A stretch of DNA of 64,000 nucleotides from Vibrio barjaei (GTDB lineage Bacteria; Pseudomonadota; Gammaproteobacteria; Enterobacterales; Vibrionaceae). The stretch covers positions 310,001 through 374,000 of the forward strand of contig NZ_LQXO02000009.1 in the NCBI RefSeq assembly GCF_001639065.2. Reading direction: 5' to 3'. The translations under genes and the position numbers were made by a program. The notes under the pieces were generated by a model. It had not been told where the DNA came from and made no database searches. It was given only the letters and a program-made list of their open reading frames with translations. This document shows, one piece after another, positions 56,515 through 64,000 of the stretch (positions are counted from its first letter, which is position 1; each line of letters opens with the position of its first letter).

Positions 56515-56832
56515 ATGGTCTCGATTAACGGCCTTCCTTCTATTCCCAACCAGCGCAAGACACAAAAAGCCAAAACGAATAAGGCTGTGTCGAAAGCGTC
56601 GACGCCTTCAAGTACTAACGCAACTAATCAAACCACACAAGTCACTAAAGTGGCTCAAGCTGTTGCTCATTCGGTAAAACATTTATCAGACGCTGACGTA
56701 GCGCGTGCTCAAGTCCAATATGATTTACCGGAAGGACGCTCCAAAAAGGCATTAGAAGCCTATATGGGTGTGATGAATCGAGCCAAACGAGAGGAACTTG
56801 AGCAGTTACTTGGTGTCGATATTTTTATATGA
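56515..56832 (+). CDS. Small basic protein, 105 aa, unknown
   Basis: The N-terminal half is Thr/Ser/Lys-rich and low complexity (about 10-50). The C-terminal half is a compact predicted helical segment: VARAQVQYDLPEGRSKKALE, AYMGVMNRAKREELEQLLGV, DIFI. No signal peptide. The ribosome site is weak, so the start is less sure than the frame. I do not recognise the family, though the C-terminal half looks conserved rather than random. Confidence 0.6.
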   Translation: MVSINGLPSIPNQRKTQKAKTNKAVSKASTPSSTNATNQTTQVTKVAQAVAHSVKHLSDADVARAQVQYDLPEGRSKKALEAYMGVMNRAKREELEQLLGVDIFI

Positions 56833-56866
56833 TAATAAGAGTATTTTTCATTTAAGGATAAGAAGT

Positions 56867-57415
56867 ATGAATTTGGTGACGAAAATCGTTAGCCTGATTG
56901 GTTTCAGTATAATGTTGTCGGCGTGTGGTAGCTTACCGGAGCAACTTGCCACAACGAACGAAAACGTTGTTTCCCAATATCAACAAGTGGTTGATGCTAA
57001 GGATGGAACTGAAGTTCGCCTTGGCGGTGTGATTGATACGGTTAAAAACTTGCCAAGCCAAACTCGCATTGAGATCGTCAATCTTCCGATCGATAAGTAT
57101 GGTAAGCCTGACTTAGACCAAGAACCCAATGGTCGTTTTATTGCTTATGTTGATGGATTTGTCGATCCTGTAACGTACTCACGTGGTCGCTTAATTACCG
57201 TTGGTGGTCACAAAGGTGGTGTGGAGCGTGGCAAAGTGGGTGAGTTCGAAGCGGACTTTCCTGTTATCAAAGTATATGGGCAGTATCTGTGGCGAGTAGA
57301 AGAGCGCTTGATCATAAATCGTAACCCAAGTTCTTTTCATTCCTGCTGGGGTTATTATTGTGACGACTTCTACTACGGACCAACACAGGGAAGAGTTATC
57401 AAAGAGGTGAAGTAG
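56867..57415 (+). CDS. Slp-family outer-membrane lipoprotein
   Basis: A 182-residue lipoprotein. Lipobox around MLSACGS (Cys about residue 18), then LPEQLATTNENVVSQYQQVV, VRLGGVIDTVKNLPSQTRIE, and FIAYVDGFVDPVTYSRGRL then ITVGGHKGG: the Slp pattern. Slp proteins are stationary-phase or starvation-induced outer-membrane lipoproteins of unclear role. The ATG at 56867 has AAGGATAAG upstream; the longer frame overlapping the previous gene is rejected. Confidence 0.87.
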   Translation: MNLVTKIVSLIGFSIMLSACGSLPEQLATTNENVVSQYQQVVDAKDGTEVRLGGVIDTVKNLPSQTRIEIVNLPIDKYGKPDLDQEPNGRFIAYVDGFVDPVTYSRGRLITVGGHKGGVERGKVGEFEADFPVIKVYGQYLWRVEERLIINRNPSSFHSCWGYYCDDFYYGPTQGRVIKEVK

Positions 57416-57417
57416 CA

Positions 57418-58284
57418 TTGCTTGCAGAAATAGAAGAAAAATCAGTCAAGATAGATGACAGGTACGTGGCCTATCTTGAATTGAACCCTAAACTAACGGC
57501 CGCTAAGACGGTCGTTTTTATTCATGGTTGGATGGATAATGCAGCTAGTTTCCACTCTTTAATCGAGCAGGCCGCTGCACATCAGGTACCTTGGCGAGTT
57601 ATTGCGATTGATTTATCAGGGCATGGTCATTCAACACATAAGTCTGCGCACCATTTTTACAATTTTCACGACTACATCGATGATCTTCACCGCATTTTGC
57701 TCAAAATTGAAGCAGTTGATGTATACCTAGTGGGACATTCACTTGGTGCATTAATCGCGAGTTGCTATAGTGCGGCCTTTCCTGAAAAAGTCGCAGGATT
57801 AGTTCAAATCGAAGCGCATGTCCCTCTATCTGAATCCCCAGAGCAGAGCGCAGAGCGACTAAGAAACGGCATTGAAAGTCGTGAGCATTGGCGAGAAAAA
57901 TCACCACGTGCCATTCCATCCAAACAAGATGCGATCAAAATGAGGATGCGAGCAACAAAGTTGCGGGAAGAAACCGTCCTCCCGATTGTTGAACGTGACC
58001 TGCAATTGATCGATGGTCAGTGGTTTTGGCGTCATGACAGTAAGCTTAAATGTGAGTCGGTCTATCGTATGACGCAAGAGCATGCCAAGGCCATTATGTC
58101 TGCGATTACTGTTCCTCATTTGGTGATTCTAGGGCAGCGTGGTTATCACTATTTACAGAACCCTCAAATCTTATCTCTTCTTGTCGATGCACAGATAGAA
58201 AAGGTCGAAGGCGATCACCATTGCCATTTAGAGTCGCCAAAAAAGGTATTTGAGCTAATACTTGGACTAGTTAACAAAAATTAA
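57418..58284 (+). CDS. Alpha/beta hydrolase
   Basis: A 288-residue alpha/beta-hydrolase fold protein. Oxyanion-hole motif FIHGWMDNAASF, then DLSGHGHS, the nucleophile elbow GHSLGA, and a late His in EGDHHCHLE. The lid region is about 145-200. The TTG start is two bases after the slp stop; GAGG lies upstream, so it is probably co-transcribed with slp. The substrate is unknown. Confidence 0.85.
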   Translation: MLAEIEEKSVKIDDRYVAYLELNPKLTAAKTVVFIHGWMDNAASFHSLIEQAAAHQVPWRVIAIDLSGHGHSTHKSAHHFYNFHDYIDDLHRILLKIEAVDVYLVGHSLGALIASCYSAAFPEKVAGLVQIEAHVPLSESPEQSAERLRNGIESREHWREKSPRAIPSKQDAIKMRMRATKLREETVLPIVERDLQLIDGQWFWRHDSKLKCESVYRMTQEHAKAIMSAITVPHLVILGQRGYHYLQNPQILSLLVDAQIEKVEGDHHCHLESPKKVFELILGLVNKN

Positions 58285-58452
58285 ACAAGTGTTTGAGTCT
58301 TTCGTGCGCAAACTGGTCTGCTGTGTTGTAATGGCAGGAATAATAAAACATTCATAGAGATTCTAAGTGTTAACAAGTTTTTAAACTCTACACTGATTTA
58401 ACTGCCAGTCTATGAATACGAAAGAGTGACCTTACACGCAAGGAGTATAATT

Positions 58453-60153
58453 GTGGATAAACCTTGGCTTTCGCGATACCCAAGTGATGTGCCGGAACAG
58501 ATTAATCCGGACCAGTATCCTTCTTTAGTAGAAATGTTCGAACAGTCAGTACACAAATTCGCTGACCAACCAGCCTTCGTTAATATGGGTTCGGTGATGA
58601 CATTTCGTAAGTTGGAAGAGCGCAGTCGCGCTTTTGCAGCTTACCTACAAAACGAGTTAAAGCTGAAAAAGGGTGATCGTGTCGCGATCATGATGCCTAA
58701 CTTGCTGCAATATCCAGTTGCCTTGTTTGGTGTCTTACGTGCTGGCTTAATAGCCGTCAACGTTAACCCACTGTATACACCGCGTGAGCTAGAGCACCAG
58801 TTAAACGACGCTGATGCTAAAGCTATTATTATCGTCTCCAACTTTGCTAGCACGCTTGAGCAAGTGGTCGAGAACACGCCAATTAAACACGTAGTGCTAA
58901 CCAGTCTTGGTCAAATGTTGCCAAGAGCAAAAGGGACGGTGGTCGACTTTGTCGTGAAATACGTCAAAGGTATGGTACCTAAGTATGATTTGCCAGGTGC
59001 GATTTCATTTCGAAAAGCGCTGCATAAAGGCCGCCGCTTGCAATACGTGAAGCCGTTTATGACGGGCGATGACATTGCGTTCTTGCAGTACACCGGTGGT
59101 ACGACAGGCGTAGCAAAAGGCGCGATTTTGACTCATCGCAATATGATTGCCAACGTGATGCAAGCTAAGGGCATGTATGCGCCGGTCTTGAATGAAGGTC
59201 GCGAGCTGGTGGTGACAGCGCTGCCGTTGTATCACGTTTTTGCGTTGACGGTTAACTGTTTACTGTTCATTGAAATGGGCGGTCAAAACCTGCTGATTAC
59301 CAACCCACGTGATATTCCAGGGTTTGTTAAAGAGCTCCAAAAGTATCCGTTTACCGCAATTACTGGCGTAAACACGCTATTTAATGCGTTGATAAATAAC
59401 GAAGATTTCCATGAGTTAGACTTCCGCGGTTTAAGACTGTCTGTTGGTGGTGGTATGGCCGTTCAACGCGCCGTTGCTGAGCAGTGGAAAAAGACCACAG
59501 GTTGTTTGCTACTTGAAGGCTATGGCCTAACTGAGTGTTCTCCTCTTGTTGCTGCCTATCCGCACGATTTAGAACAATACAACGGCTCGATTGGTCTGCC
59601 AGTGCCATCAACGGAAGTGCGAATTGTTGATGAAGACGGTAACCCTGTGACAGATGACTCGAAAGGTGAGTTGCAAGTTCGTGGTCCACAAGTGATGCAA
59701 GGTTACTGGCAGCGTACAGAAGCTACGAAAGAAGTTATCAACCAAGAGGGTTGGTTATCGACTGGTGACATCGTTCAATTCGATGAAGACGGTTTCTTGC
59801 ATATCGTTGACCGTAAGAAAGACATGATTTTGGTCTCTGGCTTTAACGTTTATCCAAACGAGATCGAAGATGTGATTGCTCTGAATGACAAGGTGCTTGA
59901 AGTGGCGGCGATAGGTGAGGCCAACGAAGCATCCGGTGAGATTGTGAAAGTGTTTGTGGTTAAGAAAGACTCTTCATTAACCAAAGAAGAGATCATTGAA
60001 CACTGCCGTAAGCACTTAACAGGCTATAAGATTCCTAAGCGCGTGGAGTTTAGAGAAGACTTACCAAAGACTAATGTGGGTAAGATCCTGCGCCGCGTAC
60101 TTCGTGAAGAGAACGACGCCAAGTTGACCAAAACCTCAGAAAAAACGGTTTAA
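58453..60153 (+). CDS. fadD: Long-chain fatty acid-CoA ligase
   Basis: Activates fatty acids at the inner face of the membrane for beta-oxidation or lipid synthesis. The 566-residue adenylate-forming enzyme begins [21 protein letters not shown]-loop-like [26 protein letters not shown], and the FadD signature region [20 protein letters not shown] then [13 protein letters not shown]. The GTG start at 58453 with AAGGAG 8 bases upstream is preferred over the longer frame. A terminator follows. Confidence 0.96.
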   Translation: MDKPWLSRYPSDVPEQINPDQYPSLVEMFEQSVHKFADQPAFVNMGSVMTFRKLEERSRAFAAYLQNELKLKKGDRVAIMMPNLLQYPVALFGVLRAGLIAVNVNPLYTPRELEHQLNDADAKAIIIVSNFASTLEQVVENTPIKHVVLTSLGQMLPRAKGTVVDFVVKYVKGMVPKYDLPGAISFRKALHKGRRLQYVKPFMTGDDIAFLQYTGGTTGVAKGAILTHRNMIANVMQAKGMYAPVLNEGRELVVTALPLYHVFALTVNCLLFIEMGGQNLLITNPRDIPGFVKELQKYPFTAITGVNTLFNALINNEDFHELDFRGLRLSVGGGMAVQRAVAEQWKKTTGCLLLEGYGLTECSPLVAAYPHDLEQYNGSIGLPVPSTEVRIVDEDGNPVTDDSKGELQVRGPQVMQGYWQRTEATKEVINQEGWLSTGDIVQFDEDGFLHIVDRKKDMILVSGFNVYPNEIEDVIALNDKVLEVAAIGEANEASGEIVKVFVVKKDSSLTKEEIIEHCRKHLTGYKIPKRVEFREDLPKTNVGKILRRVLREENDAKLTKTSEKTV

Positions 60154-60182
60154 CGTTAACCTTTGATTACAATCAATGCTAG

Positions 60183-60215
60183 AATGCCAGCCCTCAAAGC
60201 TGGCATTGTTTTTTT
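60183..60215 (+). terminator. Intrinsic terminator after fadD
   Basis: AATGCCAGC and GCTGGCATT arms with a 7-base loop, then G and seven T residues. Confidence 0.92.
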
Positions 60216-60227
60216 AAGAGAGACTGA

Positions 60228-61346
60228 GTGGAATATCAAATAGTAACCGAGTTGGCCGAACTAGAGTCGGTATGTAACAAGGCTCGTGAATCCGATGTGG
60301 TCATGTTGGATACTGAGTTTGTTCGTATCCGTACCTTCTACCCTAAACTGGGTCTCATCCAGCTATACGATGGTGAGCAGCTGTCACTTATCGATCCGTT
60401 GACTATTAGCGATTTCACCCCTTTTATTGAACTGCTTCAAGATGCCTCTGTACTCAAAGTACTCCATGCCTGCGGAGAAGATTTGGAAGTGTTCGTCAAC
60501 AGTTTCGGATGCATGCCATTCCCAATGGTCGATACTCAAATCATGGCGGCCTTCTTAGGTCACGGATTATCGACGGGGTTTGCTGCATTGGTTGATGAAT
60601 ACCTTGGTGTAGAACTCGATAAGAGTGAATCACGAGCTGATTGGGTTGCTCGTCCGCTGACTGATAAGCAACTGGATTATGCAGCGGCTGACGTTTATTA
60701 CCTATGGCCTCTGTATTTCAAACTGTTTGCTCAAGTGGAAGCAAAAGATTGGTGGGATGCCGCACAGCAAGAATCTGACTTGTTAATGCAAAAACGTGGT
60801 AAAACGCCAAATCCAGATAGTGCTTATCTTGACATTAAAGGTGCTTGGCAATTGAAGCGCAAGCAATTAGCCATTCTCAAACCTTTAGCAACGTGGCGAA
60901 TGAATGAAGCACTCAAGCGTGACCTTGCACTAAACTTCGTCATCAAAGAGCAAGAGTTGTGGAGCATTGCACGTTTTGCGCTTAAGAAGCCTAAGCAGAT
61001 GGAAGAAGAGGGCGTGGATCCACGTGCTATTCGTCGTCATGGTGAACGCATTGCTGCTATCGTCAAACGCGCACAACAAACACCAGAAGACGAGTACCCA
61101 GAAAAAATCGAGCGCCTAATGGATTTTCCGGGTTACAAACAGGTCTTTAAGAAGCTCAAAGATGAAGTGAAAAAAGCGGCTCAGCACAGTGGCTTAGCGA
61201 CTGAATTTTTAGCATCGAAAAAGCAACTTAATCAGTACCTTTCATGGATATGGAAGTACGACCGAGATCCGGCCAGATTGCCTGATGTGATGCAAGGGTG
61301 GCGACTGGAATTGTTTGGTCAAAACCTAGATAAGATTATGGATTAA
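60228..61346 (+). CDS. rnd: Ribonuclease D
   Basis: A 372-residue 3'-5' exonuclease that trims tRNA precursors. DEDDy catalytic motifs: LDTEFVR (Exo I), LHACGEDLEVF (Exo II) and LDYAAADVYYL (Exo III); the HRDC domains follow from about residue 210. GTG start soon after the fadD terminator. Bidirectional terminator shared with minE. Confidence 0.95.
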   Translation: MEYQIVTELAELESVCNKARESDVVMLDTEFVRIRTFYPKLGLIQLYDGEQLSLIDPLTISDFTPFIELLQDASVLKVLHACGEDLEVFVNSFGCMPFPMVDTQIMAAFLGHGLSTGFAALVDEYLGVELDKSESRADWVARPLTDKQLDYAAADVYYLWPLYFKLFAQVEAKDWWDAAQQESDLLMQKRGKTPNPDSAYLDIKGAWQLKRKQLAILKPLATWRMNEALKRDLALNFVIKEQELWSIARFALKKPKQMEEEGVDPRAIRRHGERIAAIVKRAQQTPEDEYPEKIERLMDFPGYKQVFKKLKDEVKKAAQHSGLATEFLASKKQLNQYLSWIWKYDRDPARLPDVMQGWRLELFGQNLDKIMD

Positions 61347-61376
61347 AAAAATGGCTCGCAGTTGCGAGCCATTTTT
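61345..61376. terminator. Bidirectional terminator rnd/minE
   Basis: AAATGGCTCGCA-GT-TGCGAGCCATTT with A- and T-tracts on both sides. Confidence 0.9.
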
Positions 61377-61391
61377 CCATTCGTTATTCAA

Positions 61392-61655
61392 TTACTTTTC
61401 ATCTTCGGGTAGTTGAACGTTTAGTTCAAGCACCGAGATGTCATCGTCTTTGTGCTCAAACGACAAGTCCACCATGGATGGGTCAACTTCAACGTATTTG
61501 GCGATAACTTTAAGAATGTCTTCTTTCAGTTGCGGAAGATACGATGGCGAAGGTGAACCTTCACTGCGACGCTCTGCGACGATAATTTGCAGGCGCTCTT
61601 TCGCTAAGTTCGCTGAGCTCTTTTTTTGGGGGCGGAAAAACTCTAGTAATGACAT
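61392..61655 (-). CDS. minE: Cell division topological specificity factor MinE
   Basis: An 87-residue protein. Membrane-targeting and anti-MinCD N-terminus ([30 protein letters not shown]), then the dimeric topological domain. It drives MinD oscillation. Last gene of minCDE, 3 bases after minD. Confidence 0.97.
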   Translation of the reverse strand: MSLLEFFRPQKKSSANLAKERLQIIVAERRSEGSPSPSYLPQLKEDILKVIAKYVEVDPSMVDLSFEHKDDDISVLELNVQLPEDEK

Positions 61656-61658
61656 GAA

Positions 61659-62471
61659 TTAACCCCCGAATAGACGTTTGAAGATGCCTTTCTTCTGCTC
61701 CGTTAAGAAGCGGAAATCAACTTGTTCACCAAGTAGGCGATTTACAGTATCTGCGTAAGCAAGACCGGCATCTGATTCATCGTCAAAAATGACAGGGACG
61801 CCTTTGTTTGACGCATTAAGAACCGCTTGGCTTTCTGGAATAACGCCAAGTAGAGAGATGTGCAGGATCTCCTCCACATCTTCGACAGACAGCATTTCAC
61901 CTTGTGTCACACGAGCTGGGTTATAGCGTGTCAGCAGCAAGTGCTGCTTAACTGGTTCCAAGCTCTCTTCAGCTCGACGTGATTTAGAGTCCAAGATACC
62001 AAGGATACGGTCAGAGTCGCGTACCGAAGAAACTTCTGGGTTTGTGGTAACAATGGCTTCATCCGCAAAATACAGCGCCATCAATGCGCCTTGCTCGATA
62101 CCTGCCGGTGAGTCACAGATAACAAAGTCAAAGCCCATTTCATCGAGGTCATCTAACACTCGACGAACACCTTCTTTAGTCAGTGCATCTTTATCGCGAG
62201 TTTGCGATGCAGGCAGGATGAACAGGTTATCAGAACGCTTATCTTTGATGAGTGCTTGGTTTAGTGTCGCTTCACCGTTGATCACGTTAACAAAGTCGTA
62301 AACGACGCGACGTTCACAGCCCATGATCAAGTCTAGGTTACGCAAACCGATATCAAAATCGATGACTGCGGTTTTTTTGCCTTTAAGGGCAAGGCCAGAA
62401 GCGATTGCTGCACTGGAAGTGGTTTTGCCAACGCCGCCTTTACCTGACGTTACAACAATAATGCGTGCCAT
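61659..62471 (-). CDS. minD: Septum-site determining ATPase MinD
   Basis: A 270-residue ParA-type ATPase: deviant Walker A GKGGVGKTTSSA, Walker B FDIGLRNLDLIMG, and a C-terminal amphipathic helix (EQKKGIFKRLFGG) that binds membrane. Recruits MinC to polar zones. Confidence 0.98.
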   Translation of the reverse strand: MARIIVVTSGKGGVGKTTSSAAIASGLALKGKKTAVIDFDIGLRNLDLIMGCERRVVYDFVNVINGEATLNQALIKDKRSDNLFILPASQTRDKDALTKEGVRRVLDDLDEMGFDFVICDSPAGIEQGALMALYFADEAIVTTNPEVSSVRDSDRILGILDSKSRRAEESLEPVKQHLLLTRYNPARVTQGEMLSVEDVEEILHISLLGVIPESQAVLNASNKGVPVIFDDESDAGLAYADTVNRLLGEQVDFRFLTEQKKGIFKRLFGG

Positions 62472-62492
62472 TATCTGTTTTCCTTAAAATTA

Positions 62493-63155
62493 TTATATCG
62501 TGAGGATTTCGAAATCGAGTTGGTCGTTGGTCATGCCAAACATTACCTTTTTGCCCCAATATTCACGTTCAATCTGATCGCTAAGCCAGTAATTTCCTGC
62601 GATAGAAACTAACTCAGCTTGTAAGTCGTTACATAGGATCTTAGCTTCACTGGAGCCACTAGCTCCGGCAATCGCGCGTCCTCTAAGCGTGCCATGGATA
62701 TGGATGGTACCGTCAGCTATTACTTCTGCGCCTGCACTCACATGATTTAACACCACAAGGTCTCTGTTTTTAGCATAGATTTGTTGACCGGAACGCACTG
62801 GGGTTCTGACTATCATTGTCGGTTCCATCTTCGCGGGTGCTTGAGAGGGGGCTTTACTTGCGGTCATTACAGCAAAGCCTGCTTCAATTGCGAGATTTTG
62901 AGTGCGTTTATCTTGGCAACCGGTAATACCTACTGGGATCATACCAAGTTCTTCTACGCCAAGTTTTAGGTCTAGGAAGTTGATATCGCCGTCAACTTTA
63001 CTGATGTTTAGAACCACAGGAGCCGATGCAAAAAATGTCGGTGCTTGTGAGACTTTTTCTTGCAAAAAATGAACTGCTTTAGAAACATCGTTGTCAGAAA
63101 GATGCAACACCGATAAGGTGAAGCTACTGCCTTTCAGATCTGGGGATTGAGACAT
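62493..63155 (-). CDS. minC: Septum formation inhibitor MinC
   Basis: A 220-residue FtsZ antagonist. N-terminal FtsZ-inhibiting domain about 1-100 ([12 protein letters not shown]), and C-terminal beta-helix dimer domain ([20 protein letters not shown], then [20 protein letters not shown]). First gene of minCDE; 21-base gap to minD. Divergent from ycgL. Confidence 0.96.
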   Translation of the reverse strand: MSQSPDLKGSSFTLSVLHLSDNDVSKAVHFLQEKVSQAPTFFASAPVVLNISKVDGDINFLDLKLGVEELGMIPVGITGCQDKRTQNLAIEAGFAVMTASKAPSQAPAKMEPTMIVRTPVRSGQQIYAKNRDLVVLNHVSAGAEVIADGTIHIHGTLRGRAIAGASGSSEAKILCNDLQAELVSIAGNYWLSDQIEREYWGKKVMFGMTNDQLDFEILTI

Positions 63156-63335
63156 TGCTGATCAAATCCTTGTGCCAATGACATTGCTTTTTAAATAGGA
63201 TAATCATGTTATATTTCAACACTACATACAGCAAGCTATCTTGCGTTCAAATGGATAATTAACTCTCAATTTTCCATAAACTAACCAAATACTTTCTTCC
63301 GGATGAGAAGATTGGTGACGAAAAGAGATATATCA

Positions 63336-63611
63336 ATGCTTTGTTCTATCTATAAAAGCACGAAAAAGGAAGGGGCGTACCTATATATCGCCAAGAAGGA
63401 TGACTTTTCACCAGTTCCAGATGCGCTGATGCAGATGTTTGGAAAGCCAACTATGGTCATGGTGGTCAACCTTGCAAAACGTACACTGGCTCAAGTGGAT
63501 GTAGAGAAAGTAAAAGCTTCTATTGAGAATGAGGGCTTTTTCTTACAGCTGCCTCCACCACCAGAAAATCTATTAGAGAAATATAAAGAGCAAAAAGCTC
63601 AGCAAAAATAG
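63336..63611 (+). CDS. YcgL family protein
   Basis: A 91-residue protein starting [20 protein letters not shown], with [13 protein letters not shown] and [18 protein letters not shown], diagnostic of YcgL. Function unknown; it is conserved beside the min operon in many gammaproteobacteria. The start at 63336 matches the family N-terminus; the longer frame to 63303 is rejected. Confidence 0.92.
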   Translation: MLCSIYKSTKKEGAYLYIAKKDDFSPVPDALMQMFGKPTMVMVVNLAKRTLAQVDVEKVKASIENEGFFLQLPPPPENLLEKYKEQKAQQK

Positions 63612-63635
63612 CCTAGATGCTCAGGGGAGGGCACG

Positions 63636-64000
63636 GTGAAGAGATTATTGTCAGTTATGCTAGGAGCAAGCCTAGCCACAAGCGCACTTGCGCAAGATAA
63701 GGGAACGTTTGAAGAGTACGTTGCTGGGCTTAAAGAAGAAGCTCGCCAGCAAGGTATCTCTGAACAAATTCTTACTGAGGCATTTAAAGGTGTCGAGTAT
63801 AAGCCGAGAGCTGTCACTGCTGACCGTAACCAACCTGAAAAGAAGCTAACGCTGGACGAATATATTCCAAGAGCAGTGCCTGATTGGAAAGTGAAGCAGG
63901 CCAAAGAATTGCACAATAAGTATTATGCTGAGCTAAAACGTATCGGTGATGAATACGGTGTCCAACCAAGGTTTATTGTCGCGCTTTGGGGTGTAGAAAG
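63636..64000 (+). CDS. MltB-like lytic murein transglycosylase (partial)
   Basis: Truncated by the window's end. GTG start at 63636 with GGGAGGG about 6 bases upstream. The first about 121 residues are present: signal peptide (VKRLLSVMLGASLATSALA), then FEEYVAGLKEEARQQGISEQ, DEYIPRAVPDWKVKQAK and RFIVALWGVE. The last is the start of the catalytic segment with the glutamate of SLT2/MltB enzymes. It would cleave peptidoglycan glycan strands in the periplasm. Confidence 0.88.
   Translation, partial: MKRLLSVMLGASLATSALAQDKGTFEEYVAGLKEEARQQGISEQILTEAFKGVEYKPRAVTADRNQPEKKLTLDEYIPRAVPDWKVKQAKELHNKYYAELKRIGDEYGVQPRFIVALWGVE

Noticed and set aside
58426..58452. TTG start extending FadD by 9 residues
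   Set aside because: The GTG at 58453 has a better ribosome site and matches family N-termini.

Overview
The window reads as a chromosome-1 segment of a Vibrio species. The evidence is a PomAB pair with Vibrio-type PomB sequence, the Vibrio forms of zipA-ligA, thiI, argS, fadD and ycgL, a paralogous pair of KdgM-like porins, and uniformly moderate GC (roughly mid-40s by eye). The species cannot be fixed from the sequence alone. I see no tRNA, rRNA, CRISPR array, insertion sequence, integron attC site or prophage gene. Almost everything is core genome, with a few small lineage-specific genes and one unusual regulator.

Layout. 1-3.3 kb: start of cysZ (minus), zipA, ligA. 3.3-14 kb is an envelope and copper segment: a general porin, a DUF2057 protein, cueR, a 57-residue secreted peptide, a TraB/GumN protein, two KdgM-like porins (the second with a His-rich loop), a DUF2799 lipoprotein, and the copA-DUF411 copper operon driven by a classical CueR promoter. 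14-24 kb: gltX, the isoprenoid operon xseB-ispA-dxs, the sodium-driven flagellar stator pomAB with a candidate sigma-28 promoter, thiI, a DUF1853 protein and a NIF3 protein. 24-36 kb: gltA diverging from sdhCDAB-sucABCD, with candidate ArcA sites between them. 36-38 kb: znuCB and znuA around a Zur-like operator. 38-44 kb: a 1152-residue one-piece membrane sensor/AraC regulator converging on pxpABC (5-oxoprolinase), whose leader holds a multi-hairpin RNA candidate ending in an intrinsic terminator. 44-47.5 kb: feoABC. 47.5-58 kb: yqhA, a HIT protein, argS, yecM, a secreted metallopeptidase, purU, yoaA, tsaB, slp and small proteins. 58-64 kb: fadD, rnd, minCDE, ycgL and the start of an MltB-like lytic transglycosylase.

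Functional themes. Three metal systems (Cu, Zn, Fe) each carry a recognisable operator (CueR, Zur, and Fur plus FNR-like). The TCA block gltA/sdh/suc forms one respiratory unit. Envelope and division functions (zipA, pomAB, minCDE, lytic transglycosylase) are spread along the window.

The least explained objects are the 38.4-41.9 kb regulator (periplasmic propeller, one membrane helix, degenerate kinase-like module, AraC DNA-binding domain, no phospho-acceptor seen), the structured pxp leader RNA, the His-loop porin beside the copper operon, and the small secreted peptide at 6.4 kb. Several starts were moved from the longest frame to a downstream start that has a better ribosome site or family fit; each is stated in its entry.
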